A program made the position numbers and the translations under genes. From the NCBI GenBank assembly GCA_020445745.1, contig JAGRGB010000046.1, forward strand, positions 27,571-91,570: 64,000 nt of DNA, in the 5' to 3' direction. Under the pieces are notes generated by a model. The model saw nothing but the letters and a program-made list of their open reading frames with translations. It had not been told where the DNA came from and searched no databases. Positions 13,853-22,063 of this stretch are shown here, in pieces (within the stretch, counting starts at the first letter, position 1; every line of letters starts with the position of its first letter). This DNA is from Rhodocyclaceae bacterium. Its GTDB lineage: Bacteria; Pseudomonadota; Gammaproteobacteria; Burkholderiales; Rhodocyclaceae.

Positions 13853-15871
13853 ATGGTTCCAGAGCTTGGACAATTCGCGCTGATCATCGCCCTGATCATC
13901 TCGCTGGTGCTCGGTACCGTACCGATTGTCGGTGCCGCCCGCGGCAACGCCATCCTGATGTCGGTGGCGCGCCCGGCGGGACAAGGCTTCTTCGTGTTCG
14001 TCGCGATGGCCTACGGCTGTCTGGTGTGGTCGTTCCTCGGCGACGATTTCTCGGTGCTCAATGTCGCCACGAACTCCAACAGCGCGCTGCCAATGGCCTA
14101 CAAGTTCGCGGCCAGTTGGGGCAGCCACGAAGGATCGTTGCTGCTGTGGACCCTGATGCTGTCGGGCTGGACGCTGACGGTCACGGTGTTCAGCCGCCAC
14201 CTGCCCGAGGACATGGTGTCCCGCGTGCTCGGCGTGATGGGTCTGGTCGGCGCCGGCTTCATCCTGTTCATGCTGCTCACCTCGAACCCGTTCGATCGCG
14301 TGCTCCCGGCCGCCGCCGACGGGCGCGACCTCAATCCGCTGCTGCAGGATCCGGGCATGGTGATTCACCCACCGATGCTGTACATGGGTTACGTCGGCTT
14401 CTCGGTGGCCTTCGCGTTCTCGATCGCGGCCCTGCTCGGTGGCCGCATGGACGCCGCCTGGGCGCGCTGGTCGCGACCGTGGACCACCGTCGCCTGGATC
14501 TTTCTGACCGTCGGCATCACGCTCGGAAGCTGGTGGGCCTACTACGAACTGGGCTGGGGCGGCTGGTGGTTCTGGGACCCGGTCGAGAACGCCTCCTTCA
14601 TGCCGTGGCTGGTCGGCACCGCGCTGATCCATTCGCTGGCGGTCACCGAAAAGCGGGGCAGCTTCAAGAGCTGGACGGTACTGCTCGCGATCGCCGCGTT
14701 TTCGCTGTCACTGCTGGGCACCTTCCTGGTGCGCTCCGGCGTCCTGACCTCGGTGCATGCGTTCGCCACCGATCCGCGCCGCGGTGTCTTCATCCTCGCG
14801 CTGCTGGTGCTGGTGATCGGCAGTTCCCTCGCCCTGTTCGCCTGGCGTGCCCCGAAGGTCGGCCTCGGCGGCAGCTTCGCGCTGTTTTCCCGCGAATCCC
14901 TGCTGCTGACCAACAACGTGCTGCTCACCGTGGCGGCGGGCTCGGTTCTGCTGGGCACGCTCTACCCGTTGTTCCTCGATGCCCTCGGCCTGGGCAAGAT
15001 CTCGGTCGGCCCTCCCTATTTCGATTCGGTGTTCGTGCCGCTGATGGTGCCGATCCTGCTGCTGATGGCGGTCGCTCCGGTAACGCGCTGGAAGCAGCAG
15101 GACATGGCGTCGATCGCACGCAGGCTGCGCATCGCGATGCTTGCCGCGGTCGTGCTCGGCTGTGCCGTGCCGTGGGCGATCGACAAGTTCACGCCGATGA
15201 TGGTGATGGCGATGTCCCTCGCCTTCTGGATCATGCTGGCCACGGCCACCGGCGTGATCGAGCGTCTGGCGGCTGCCCGCGGCAAGGCGGACAGCCGCAT
15301 TCCGCTGTCCTTCTGGGGCATGCATCTGGCGCATGTCGGGGTGTCGGTGTTCGTCATCGGTGTCGCGATGGTCAACGGATCGCAGTCCACCGCGGACCTC
15401 AAGATGGCGCCCGGCGACACCACCACGGTCGCCGGCTACACCTACCGCTTCGATGGCATCGGGGAAATCGAGGGGCCCAACTACATCGCGGCGCGCGGCA
15501 CCCTGACCGTGACCCGCGACGGCAAACCGGTAACCGTGCTCCACCCCGAGAAGCGCATCTACCAGGTGCAGCGCATGCCGATGACCGAGGCGGCGATCGA
15601 CACGTCGATCACCCGCGACCTCTATGTCTCGCTGGGCGAGGCGATCGAAGGCGAGACCTGGCTAGTGCGGATCTTCCACAAGCCCTTCGTCGTCTGGATC
15701 TGGGGCGGCAGCGCCCTGATGGCACTGGGCGGGCTGCTTGCCGCGACCGACCGTCGCTACCGCAAGCTGGCCGCACGCGATGCCCAGCGCGCCCCGGCGA
15801 GTGCCGGCCCAGGTCCGGTAGCAACCGCAACGGCACGGACGGCAGTGGCCGGCGCCAGTGACGGAGCCTGA
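13853..15871 (+). CDS. ccmF: CcmF, cytochrome c heme lyase subunit
   Basis: The 672-residue polytopic protein is of normal CcmF length. It has the WWD motif (WGGWWFWDPVENASF) and long conserved stretches such as NLNPLLQDPGMVIHPPMLY (partly seen here as NPLLQDPGMVIHPPMLYMGY) and RSGVLTSVHAFATDP. CcmF takes heme from CcmE and, with CcmH, ligates it to apocytochrome in the periplasm. ATG 13853 is preferred because GGAGG at 13841-13845 precedes it by seven bases. ccmG follows after five bases. Confidence 0.97.
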   Translation: MVPELGQFALIIALIISLVLGTVPIVGAARGNAILMSVARPAGQGFFVFVAMAYGCLVWSFLGDDFSVLNVATNSNSALPMAYKFAASWGSHEGSLLLWTLMLSGWTLTVTVFSRHLPEDMVSRVLGVMGLVGAGFILFMLLTSNPFDRVLPAAADGRDLNPLLQDPGMVIHPPMLYMGYVGFSVAFAFSIAALLGGRMDAAWARWSRPWTTVAWIFLTVGITLGSWWAYYELGWGGWWFWDPVENASFMPWLVGTALIHSLAVTEKRGSFKSWTVLLAIAAFSLSLLGTFLVRSGVLTSVHAFATDPRRGVFILALLVLVIGSSLALFAWRAPKVGLGGSFALFSRESLLLTNNVLLTVAAGSVLLGTLYPLFLDALGLGKISVGPPYFDSVFVPLMVPILLLMAVAPVTRWKQQDMASIARRLRIAMLAAVVLGCAVPWAIDKFTPMMVMAMSLAFWIMLATATGVIERLAAARGKADSRIPLSFWGMHLAHVGVSVFVIGVAMVNGSQSTADLKMAPGDTTTVAGYTYRFDGIGEIEGPNYIAARGTLTVTRDGKPVTVLHPEKRIYQVQRMPMTEAAIDTSITRDLYVSLGEAIEGETWLVRIFHKPFVVWIWGGSALMALGGLLAATDRRYRKLAARDAQRAPASAGPGPVATATARTAVAGASDGA

Positions 15872-15876
15872 CAGAA

Positions 15877-16404
15877 ATGACGCGATTCCTGTGGCCGCTG
15901 GCCATCTTTCTCGCCCTCGTCGGATTTCTCGCGGTGGGGCTCAATCTCAACCCCCGCGAGGTGCCGTCGCCGCTGATCGACAAGCCGGCCCCGCAGTTCT
16001 CGTTGCCGGTGCTGCACCGACCCGACATGACCCTGTCGCGCGACGAGCTGAAGGGCCAGGTGTGGCTGCTCAACGTGTGGGCGTCGTGGTGCGTGTCGTG
16101 CCGCCAGGAGCATCCGCTGCTGGTCGCCCTGGCGAAGTCCGGGGTGGTGCCGATCTACGGACTGAACTACAAGGACCAACGCGCAGCCGGGCTGCAATGG
16201 CTCAGCGAGCATGGTGACCCGTACACCGCATCGATCATGGATGCCGACGGCCGCATCGGCATCGAATATGGCGTGTACGGCGTGCCGGAGACCTTCGTGA
16301 TCGACAAGCAGGGCATCATCCGCCACAAGCACATCGGCCCGATCACGCCGCAGGCCCTGCAGGAAAAATTGCTGCCCATGGTGAGGGAACTCAATGCTTC
16401 GTAA
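15877..16404 (+). CDS. ccmG: CcmG/DsbE thiol:disulfide oxidoreductase
   Basis: The 175-residue protein has an N-terminal membrane anchor (about 4-23) and a thioredoxin fold. The active site is WCVSC within LNVWASWCVSCRQEHP, and a cis-Pro region reads YGVPETFVID. It reduces the cysteines of apocytochrome CxxCH motifs, with CcmH, before heme attachment. It overlaps ccmH by 11 bases. Confidence 0.96.
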   Translation: MTRFLWPLAIFLALVGFLAVGLNLNPREVPSPLIDKPAPQFSLPVLHRPDMTLSRDELKGQVWLLNVWASWCVSCRQEHPLLVALAKSGVVPIYGLNYKDQRAAGLQWLSEHGDPYTASIMDADGRIGIEYGVYGVPETFVIDKQGIIRHKHIGPITPQALQEKLLPMVRELNAS

Positions 16405-16870
16405 GTTGCTGCCGGCGCTGCTGGCGCTTTTCATTCACCTGCCCGCTCCGGCCGCCGAGGCGCTTCCGGCGAGCGAGGATCCGGTGCTCGAGGCGCGGGT
16501 CGATGAACTCGGGCACCTGCTGCGCTGCCTCGTGTGCCAGAACCAGACCATCGCAGATTCGCACGCCGAACTGGCCATCGACCTGAAGAACGAAATCCGC
16601 GAAATGATGCGCGCCGGCCAGAGCAACCAGGAAATCATCGATTTCATGGTCGCGCGCTACGGCGATTTCGTGCTGTACAAGCCGCAAGTCAAGTCCACCA
16701 CCTGGCTGCTGTGGTTCGGCCCCGGTGTGCTGCTGGTGCTCGGGCTCGGCACGCTGTTCTACAAGCTGCGCCGGCGCGTCACCCAGGCGCCGGCGGCGGA
16801 GCTCACCCCCGAGCAGAAGCGCCAGGCCTACAGCCTGCTGGAGCAGGCGGACGGCGGAGACGGCAAATGA
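16394..16870 (+). CDS. ccmH: CcmH, cytochrome c maturation thioredoxin-like subunit
   Basis: The 158-residue protein has a signal peptide (about 1-21), the defining redox motif LRCLVCQNQ, a three-helix periplasmic domain and one C-terminal transmembrane helix (about 104-124). It matches the short CcmH form (CcmL), so the TPR part is encoded separately as CcmI, which begins inside its stop codon (ATGA). Confidence 0.96.
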   Translation: MLRKLLPALLALFIHLPAPAAEALPASEDPVLEARVDELGHLLRCLVCQNQTIADSHAELAIDLKNEIREMMRAGQSNQEIIDFMVARYGDFVLYKPQVKSTTWLLWFGPGVLLVLGLGTLFYKLRRRVTQAPAAELTPEQKRQAYSLLEQADGGDGK

Positions 16871-18507
16871 TCACTTTCTGGGTCGTATCCGCCATGCTGA
16901 TGGCGGGCGCGCTGCTGTTCATCGTGCCCCCGCTGCTCGGTGGCCGCGTTCGCCTCGGCGGCAGCGCCGACCATCAGGTGGCGAACCTGAGCGTGCTCAG
17001 GGATCAACTGCGCGAACTGGAAGGCGAACACCGGGCCGGCGAGATCAGCGATGCCCAGTTCGAGAAGGCTCGCGGCGAACTCGAACGCCGGGTGCTGGAC
17101 GAGTCGGCCGCCGCCGAGTCGGCCGTGGCCGGGCGTCCGCCGACCGGACTGGTGGCGACCATCGTGTTGCTGGTCCCGGCGCTGGCGATCCCGCTCTACC
17201 TGTACCTGGGCAGTCCCGAAGCACTCAGCCCGGCCACCGTAGCCGCCCGTGCCAACGAGGCCGAGGGCCACGCACTGACCGCCGAGCAGGTCCAAGCGAT
17301 GGTCGACAAGCTCGCGGCGCGCCTGCGCGAGACACCGGACGACGCGGAAGGCTGGATCATGCTGGCGCGCTCCTACAATGCACTCGGCCGCTACGGCGAC
17401 GCCGCCGAGGCGTTCCGCACACTGACGCGGCTGCTGCCGGCCGACGCGCAGCTGCTGGCCGACTACGCCGACACCCTGGCGATGTCCCGCGGCCGGCAGT
17501 TGAGCGGCGAGCCCGAAAGCATCATCACGCGCGCGCTGGAACTCGACGCACGCAACGTCAAGGCGCTGGCACTGGCCGGTACCGCTGCCTTCGAGCGTGC
17601 CGACTACGCTGCCGCGATCGGCTTCTGGGAGCGCATCCAGACCCAGGTGCAGCCGGATTCACCGACCGCCCGCTCGGTCGCCGGCTCGATCGCCGAAGCA
17701 CGCAACCGGCTGGGCGCTGCCGGCGGCGGCGTCGCCGCCGCGGCGACCGCAGCCCCCCAGGTCTCGGTCAGCGGCCGAATCAGCGCGGACCCATCGATTG
17801 CCGACCGCCTGCAGCCGGACGACACGGTGTTCGTCTTCGCCCGTGCGGTAGGCGGCCCACGCATGCCGCTGGCGATCGTCCGCAAGCAGGTCCGCGACCT
17901 GCCGTTCGACTTCACCCTGGACGATTCGATGGCCATGACGCCGGCGGCGCGCCTGTCGTCGTTCCAACGGGTCGAGGTCGGCGCCCGCGTCTCGCGCTCT
18001 GGCAACGCAATGCCCCAGCCCGGCGACATCGACATCTTCTCCGGTGCCTTCGATCCGCACGCCGCGACCTCGGTCGAACTCGTCCTCGGTGGCGGCGCCC
18101 GCCTCTCCGCCGCGGCCGCGAAGCAACCCGCGCCGCAACGCGAGGCTACGTCGGCTCCACCGCCTGCCGGCATCAGTGGCGCAGTGTCGCTGGCGCCCGA
18201 AGTCGGAGCCCGGGTCGCCCCGACCGACACCGTCTTCATCTTCGCGCGCGCCGCGCGAGGCCCGCGGATGCCGCTGGCGATCGTCCGCAGGCAGGTCCGC
18301 GACCTGCCTCTCGAATTCTCCCTGGACGACTCGATGGCGATGACGCCGAACATGCGCCTGTCGGCATTCCCCGAGGTCGTCGTCGGAGCGCGCGTGTCGC
18401 GCTCGGGCAACGCCGCCCCCCAGGCCGGAGACTTCGAGATCGTTTCGAAGCCGGTGGGGTCGAACACCAGCGGACTCGAACTGGTGATCAGCCAGGAGAT
18501 CCACTGA
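16867..18507 (+). CDS. ccmI: CcmI, apocytochrome chaperone with duplicated C-terminal domain
   Basis: The 546-residue product has two N-terminal transmembrane helices (about 4-24 and 93-113) around a cytoplasmic coiled loop with DQLRELEGEHRAGEISDAQF. A periplasmic TPR domain (about 140-285) follows. It then carries two copies of the CcmI C-terminal domain, at residues 299-407 and 437-543. Each copy has VFxFARA, then GPRMPLAIVRxQVRDLP, LDDSMAMTP and VGARVSRSGNA. Most CcmI proteins have one copy and about 400 residues. CcmI binds the C-terminus of apocytochromes and presents them to CcmFH. Confidence 0.94.
   Translation: MITFWVVSAMLMAGALLFIVPPLLGGRVRLGGSADHQVANLSVLRDQLRELEGEHRAGEISDAQFEKARGELERRVLDESAAAESAVAGRPPTGLVATIVLLVPALAIPLYLYLGSPEALSPATVAARANEAEGHALTAEQVQAMVDKLAARLRETPDDAEGWIMLARSYNALGRYGDAAEAFRTLTRLLPADAQLLADYADTLAMSRGRQLSGEPESIITRALELDARNVKALALAGTAAFERADYAAAIGFWERIQTQVQPDSPTARSVAGSIAEARNRLGAAGGGVAAAATAAPQVSVSGRISADPSIADRLQPDDTVFVFARAVGGPRMPLAIVRKQVRDLPFDFTLDDSMAMTPAARLSSFQRVEVGARVSRSGNAMPQPGDIDIFSGAFDPHAATSVELVLGGGARLSAAAAKQPAPQREATSAPPPAGISGAVSLAPEVGARVAPTDTVFIFARAARGPRMPLAIVRRQVRDLPLEFSLDDSMAMTPNMRLSAFPEVVVGARVSRSGNAAPQAGDFEIVSKPVGSNTSGLELVISQEIH
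17761..18495 (+). repeat. Tandem duplication within ccmI
   Basis: Two copies of about 325 bp, 17761-18087 and 18175-18495, encode the repeated C-terminal domain. They are joined by a linker rich in Ala, Pro and Gln. The protein copies are clearly alike, but they differ at many positions, so the duplication is not recent. Confidence 0.85.
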
Positions 18508-18532
18508 GCCGCCGAATGCCGCCCGTCCGCCC

Positions 18533-19147
18533 ATGAACCGACGCTGCCCCGCCACGCTGTTGCTCGCCGCCCTGTCGCTGGGCTCGGTCGCCGGCACGAC
18601 GCCTGCCGCGTCCGACGCCGCGACGATCGCCACCCTGACCGCGGAGGCGCGGGCCGCCGCCGGCGAACTGAGCGGACAGCTCGCCGGTGAACTCGCCCGC
18701 GAATACGCGATCAGCGGGCGCCTGCGCTCGATCGTCGTCTGCAAGTACTCCGCGCCGGAGCTGTCATCCCAGATCTCGCGGCTCCACGGCGCCCAGGTGC
18801 GGCGGGTGACGCTGCGCACGCGCAATCCGGCCCTCGGTACCGCCGACGAATGGGAGCAGCGTCAGCTGCTCGATTTTGAGCGGCGCCACACCGGTGGCGA
18901 GGCCGTGTCGACGCTGGAGGTCGCGGCACTCGTCGACGAGCCGGCCGGACGCTACTTCCGTTTTCTGAAGGCGATCGAGGCCGGCGAACTGTGCGTGAGC
19001 TGCCACGGCACCAAGGACGCGCTGAACGCCGCGACCCGCACCCGGCTGTCGAGCGAATACCCCCATGACCGGGCGACCGGCTACCGGGTCGGCGACATGC
19101 TCGGCGCGGTCTCCTTCAAGAAAGCGCTTGCGGAGGCACGGCCATGA
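18533..19147 (+). CDS. Tll0287-like (DUF3365) heme-domain protein
   Basis: The 204-residue secreted protein has a signal peptide (about 1-25), a PAS-like Tll0287 fold with the typical segment LRTRNPALGTADEWE, and one c-type heme motif (CVSCHGT) near residue 153. The ending YRVGDMLGAVSFKK is also typical of the family. These periplasmic heme domains are thought to be redox or ligand sensors. It follows ccmI by 25 bases and overlaps the TlpA-like gene (ATGA), which ties it to cytochrome maturation or redox sensing. Confidence 0.87.
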   Translation: MNRRCPATLLLAALSLGSVAGTTPAASDAATIATLTAEARAAAGELSGQLAGELAREYAISGRLRSIVVCKYSAPELSSQISRLHGAQVRRVTLRTRNPALGTADEWEQRQLLDFERRHTGGEAVSTLEVAALVDEPAGRYFRFLKAIEAGELCVSCHGTKDALNAATRTRLSSEYPHDRATGYRVGDMLGAVSFKKALAEARP

Positions 19148-19665
19148 TCGCGGCGTTGGCTCGCAGCTGGCTGATCGGTCTCGTCATCGCCACCAGCCAG
19201 GCCTTCGCCGGACCGACCGAGCCGGCGCCGGAGCAATTACCGGCGCTGCCGCTGCGCGCAGAAGCCGGCGGACCGGCGGTATTGTCCGAGTTGCCGCGGC
19301 GCCCGACGGTTCTGAACGTGTGGGCCACCTGGTGCGGTCCCTGCCGCAAGGAAATGCCCGCCCTGCAGGCACTGGCCGGCCGGCTGAAGGAATACGGCAT
19401 CGATGTCGTCGCGCTGTCGGTGGACGACGACCTGAAACTGATGGAGGAATTCCTCCTCAAGTACGCGATCACCTTGCCGACACCGGTCGCCGTCAGCGCA
19501 TCGGAGACCTTCCGCCAGCTCGAAGCGATCGCGCTGCCGGTGACCTACTACGTCGCCGCGAACGGCCGGATCGTCGGCAAGTACCTGGGCGCACGGGAGT
19601 GGGACCAGGATGACGCCCTGCAGGACATCCTCGATGCGCTGGGCAGCGCCACCGCTGCCCGCTGA
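19144..19665 (+). CDS. TlpA-family periplasmic thioredoxin
   Basis: The 173-residue product has a signal sequence (about 1-22) and a thioredoxin fold with the active site WCGPC in NVWATWCGPCRKEMP and a cis-Pro region (ALPVTYYV). The family reduces periplasmic disulfides and often serves cytochrome or oxidase assembly. It is a second reductase next to CcmG, coupled to the heme-domain gene before it. The opposite-strand Sel1 gene ends 25 bases downstream, so the two converge. Confidence 0.92.
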   Translation: MIAALARSWLIGLVIATSQAFAGPTEPAPEQLPALPLRAEAGGPAVLSELPRRPTVLNVWATWCGPCRKEMPALQALAGRLKEYGIDVVALSVDDDLKLMEEFLLKYAITLPTPVAVSASETFRQLEAIALPVTYYVAANGRIVGKYLGAREWDQDDALQDILDALGSATAAR

Positions 19666-19690
19666 CACCGGCGGGGTCCCGCGCCGCGAG

Positions 19691-20224
19691 TCAGTTGCCG
19701 TGACCGTCGCCGCCGCCCAGGAAGTTCCTGGCGCCGGCGTGGCCGTGCTCGGCCGCCCTGCCGATCCATTTCATCGCCTCCTCCTGGCTGCGGATCACCC
19801 CCTTGCCGGCAAGAAACAGCAGGCCCAGATGGTATTCGGCCTCGGCATGATCCCGACTTGCTGCTTCGTAGAACCATTTTGCAGCTTCCAGATCCGGGTC
19901 GTCGGCGTCGTTCGGCACGGTATGCCCGAAGACGTAGATGTTGCCGGCCAGGAACATCGCGTCGACATTGCCGGCCTCGGCGCTGCGACGGGCCAGGTCG
20001 AGGGCCCGATTCTCGTCTTCGGGAACGCCGTGGCCGTAGAAATACAGAATGGCGAGCCGATGCTGCGCAGTCGCGTCGCCTTGCTCCGCCAGCGGCTCCA
20101 GTTGGCGGGCGGCCTCCTCGTACTTTCCCGCGTCGAGCAGCGCGATCGCGTCATCGACCGGCGCGGCCAGCGCCAGCACCGGGCCGGCCAGCAGGACAAG
20201 GGACAGACACAGACGTTTGAGCAT
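19691..20224 (-). CDS. Secreted Sel1-repeat protein
   Basis: The start at 20224 is chosen because a signal peptide (residues about 1-22) begins there and AGGAG lies about 11 bases upstream; the frame is open further upstream without protein character. The 177-residue product has Sel1-like repeats, for example GDATAQHRLAILYFYGHGVP and then AEAEYHLGLLFLAGKGV. Such repeats mediate protein contacts. It converges on the TlpA-like gene and is divergent from the histidine kinase. Partner unknown. Confidence 0.85.
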   Translation of the reverse strand: MLKRLCLSLVLLAGPVLALAAPVDDAIALLDAGKYEEAARQLEPLAEQGDATAQHRLAILYFYGHGVPEDENRALDLARRSAEAGNVDAMFLAGNIYVFGHTVPNDADDPDLEAAKWFYEAASRDHAEAEYHLGLLFLAGKGVIRSQEEAMKWIGRAAEHGHAGARNFLGGGDGHGN

Positions 20225-20496
20225 GGGGCGAGGGACTCCTTTTCTCGGAACGGGCGGACGCGCGGCAGGCCAGATGGCCGCCACCGGCGCGTGAACGACG
20301 GCATCGACCGGCGCAAGATTCGTACCGCAGCCGGTTCGGACCACCCGCAGACGGCGATCGACCCTGTCCAGGCGCGCATCTTGCGGCCGTTGCCGGAACC
20401 CGGGCTGCGGCGACCGATTGCCGGCATCCGCCGAATGCAGCACCATTCTAACGGTCCGCAGCCTTTCCGATGCTGCCGGCGGGCACCGGGCACCGC

Positions 20497-22023
20497 ATGA
20501 GCAAGTACGAAACCATCGACGGGCCGGCGGCGGAAAGCGAGTCGTTTTCCACTGTCGGGCGCCACGAAGGCCTCTCGCTGAAGGTCAAGGGGGTGCTCGC
20601 CTTTATCGCTTTCGTGCTCTACGCCTTGTTCGTCGGCATCTTCACCGACGCCGAACGCCAGAAGCTGCTGGTGATGGTCGAGGATCTCGAGCGGGTCCAC
20701 CGTTCCGAGGAATTGCTGGTCCAGATCAACATGTCGATGGCGCGTACCCTGCTTTCGGTGAACGTGGCCTTTTCCGCGACCGATCCGCTGGCGGCCGCAC
20801 CTGGCGCGGTGATCGAGATCGAGGCAACGCGCTCGCTGCTGCGCGCCCTCGAGGACAAGCATCCGCGCATCCTGATCCTGTCCCACGAGCTGCAGGCCCT
20901 GACCAACGATCTGGTCAGCGGTCCGGGGCGTGGGGTACTGGCGATCACCCGAACCACGCTGCACGAACTGATCACCGAACTCGAGCAGGTCACCCAGGCG
21001 ACCCGCGACCGCAAGGCCCGTCTGCTTTCGGAATACCGCGTCACCTACGACCGCGTCACGTTGCAGGGACTGGCCTTCGCGGTGCTCGGCATCATCGTGC
21101 TGGGGGCGGCGACCGCGATCTTCTTCAGCCGCCTGACCTGGGACATCCGCAAGCTCGAGGCACGCGCGCTCGACATCGTCAATGGCTACCGCGGCGAGGA
21201 ACTCGACGTCACCCGTCGCGACGAGGTCGGCAGCCTGATGCGGGCGGTCAACCAGATGCAGAGCGACCTGCGCGAACGCGAGCGGCACATCGAACGGGCC
21301 CGGCAGGAGCAGTTCCACCGCGAGAAGATGGTCGCAGTCGGCTCCCTGGCATCCCAGCTAGCCCACGAGATCAACAACCCGATCGCGGCGATCAGCGGCA
21401 TCGCCAGTTCGATCCGCTCGACCTGCAGTCCCGACTGCGAGCACCACGGCATCAGCTGCCAGCCCGAAATGATCCTCGAGCAGACGCGGCGCATTTCCCA
21501 GATCACTCGCCAGATCGCCGATTTCACGCGGCCGCAGCCGCTCTCGCCGGAACTGCTGGATCTGAACCAGCTGATTCGCTCGACGATCAACTTCGTCTCC
21601 TTCGACCGGCGCTTCCGTGGCATCGAACTGTCGACCGATCTCGACGGTGAGTTGCCGGCAGTGCGCGCGGTCGCGGACCACGTCACGCAGACCCTGATGA
21701 ACCTGCTGATCAACGCCGCCGACGCGATGGAGGAAAATCCCGGAACGCCCGAGATCCGGGTCATCAGCCGCACCGAGGCCGAGGATGCGGTGATCGAGGT
21801 CCGCGACAATGGCAAGGGAATGGATGCCGACACCCTGGCCCACGCCTTCGACGAGTACTTCACGACCAAGCCGGCCGGCAAGGGCTCCGGCCTGGGCCTG
21901 GCATTGAGCCGCGAACTGATCCGCGACGGCGGCGGCACCCTGGTGCTGGCATCCGAGGTCGGCACCGGTACCATGGCGCGAATCACCCTGCCCCTCAACC
22001 TAACCGAAACCGTGCGGACATGA
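20497..22023 (+). CDS. Membrane sensor histidine kinase with Cys/His-rich insert
   Basis: The start is ATG 20497 or the in-frame ATG 20470; neither has a clear ribosome-binding site. With the former, the product has 508 residues: transmembrane helix about 31-48, a helical periplasmic sensor, a second transmembrane helix about 190-211, HAMP, then HisKA with H290 in QLAHEINNP. An insert holds C310, C314, H316, H317 and C321 (STCSPDCEHHGISC). The HATPase domain shows N, G1 (DNGKGMD) and G2 (GKGSGLGL) boxes. It is followed after 40 bases by its likely partner, an NtrC-type regulator. The insert may bind metal or sense redox state. Confidence 0.92.
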   Translation: MSKYETIDGPAAESESFSTVGRHEGLSLKVKGVLAFIAFVLYALFVGIFTDAERQKLLVMVEDLERVHRSEELLVQINMSMARTLLSVNVAFSATDPLAAAPGAVIEIEATRSLLRALEDKHPRILILSHELQALTNDLVSGPGRGVLAITRTTLHELITELEQVTQATRDRKARLLSEYRVTYDRVTLQGLAFAVLGIIVLGAATAIFFSRLTWDIRKLEARALDIVNGYRGEELDVTRRDEVGSLMRAVNQMQSDLRERERHIERARQEQFHREKMVAVGSLASQLAHEINNPIAAISGIASSIRSTCSPDCEHHGISCQPEMILEQTRRISQITRQIADFTRPQPLSPELLDLNQLIRSTINFVSFDRRFRGIELSTDLDGELPAVRAVADHVTQTLMNLLINAADAMEENPGTPEIRVISRTEAEDAVIEVRDNGKGMDADTLAHAFDEYFTTKPAGKGSGLGLALSRELIRDGGGTLVLASEVGTGTMARITLPLNLTETVRT

Positions 22024-22063
22024 CCGCACGCCAATCCGGGCGACCGGAAGGAGACACCATCCG

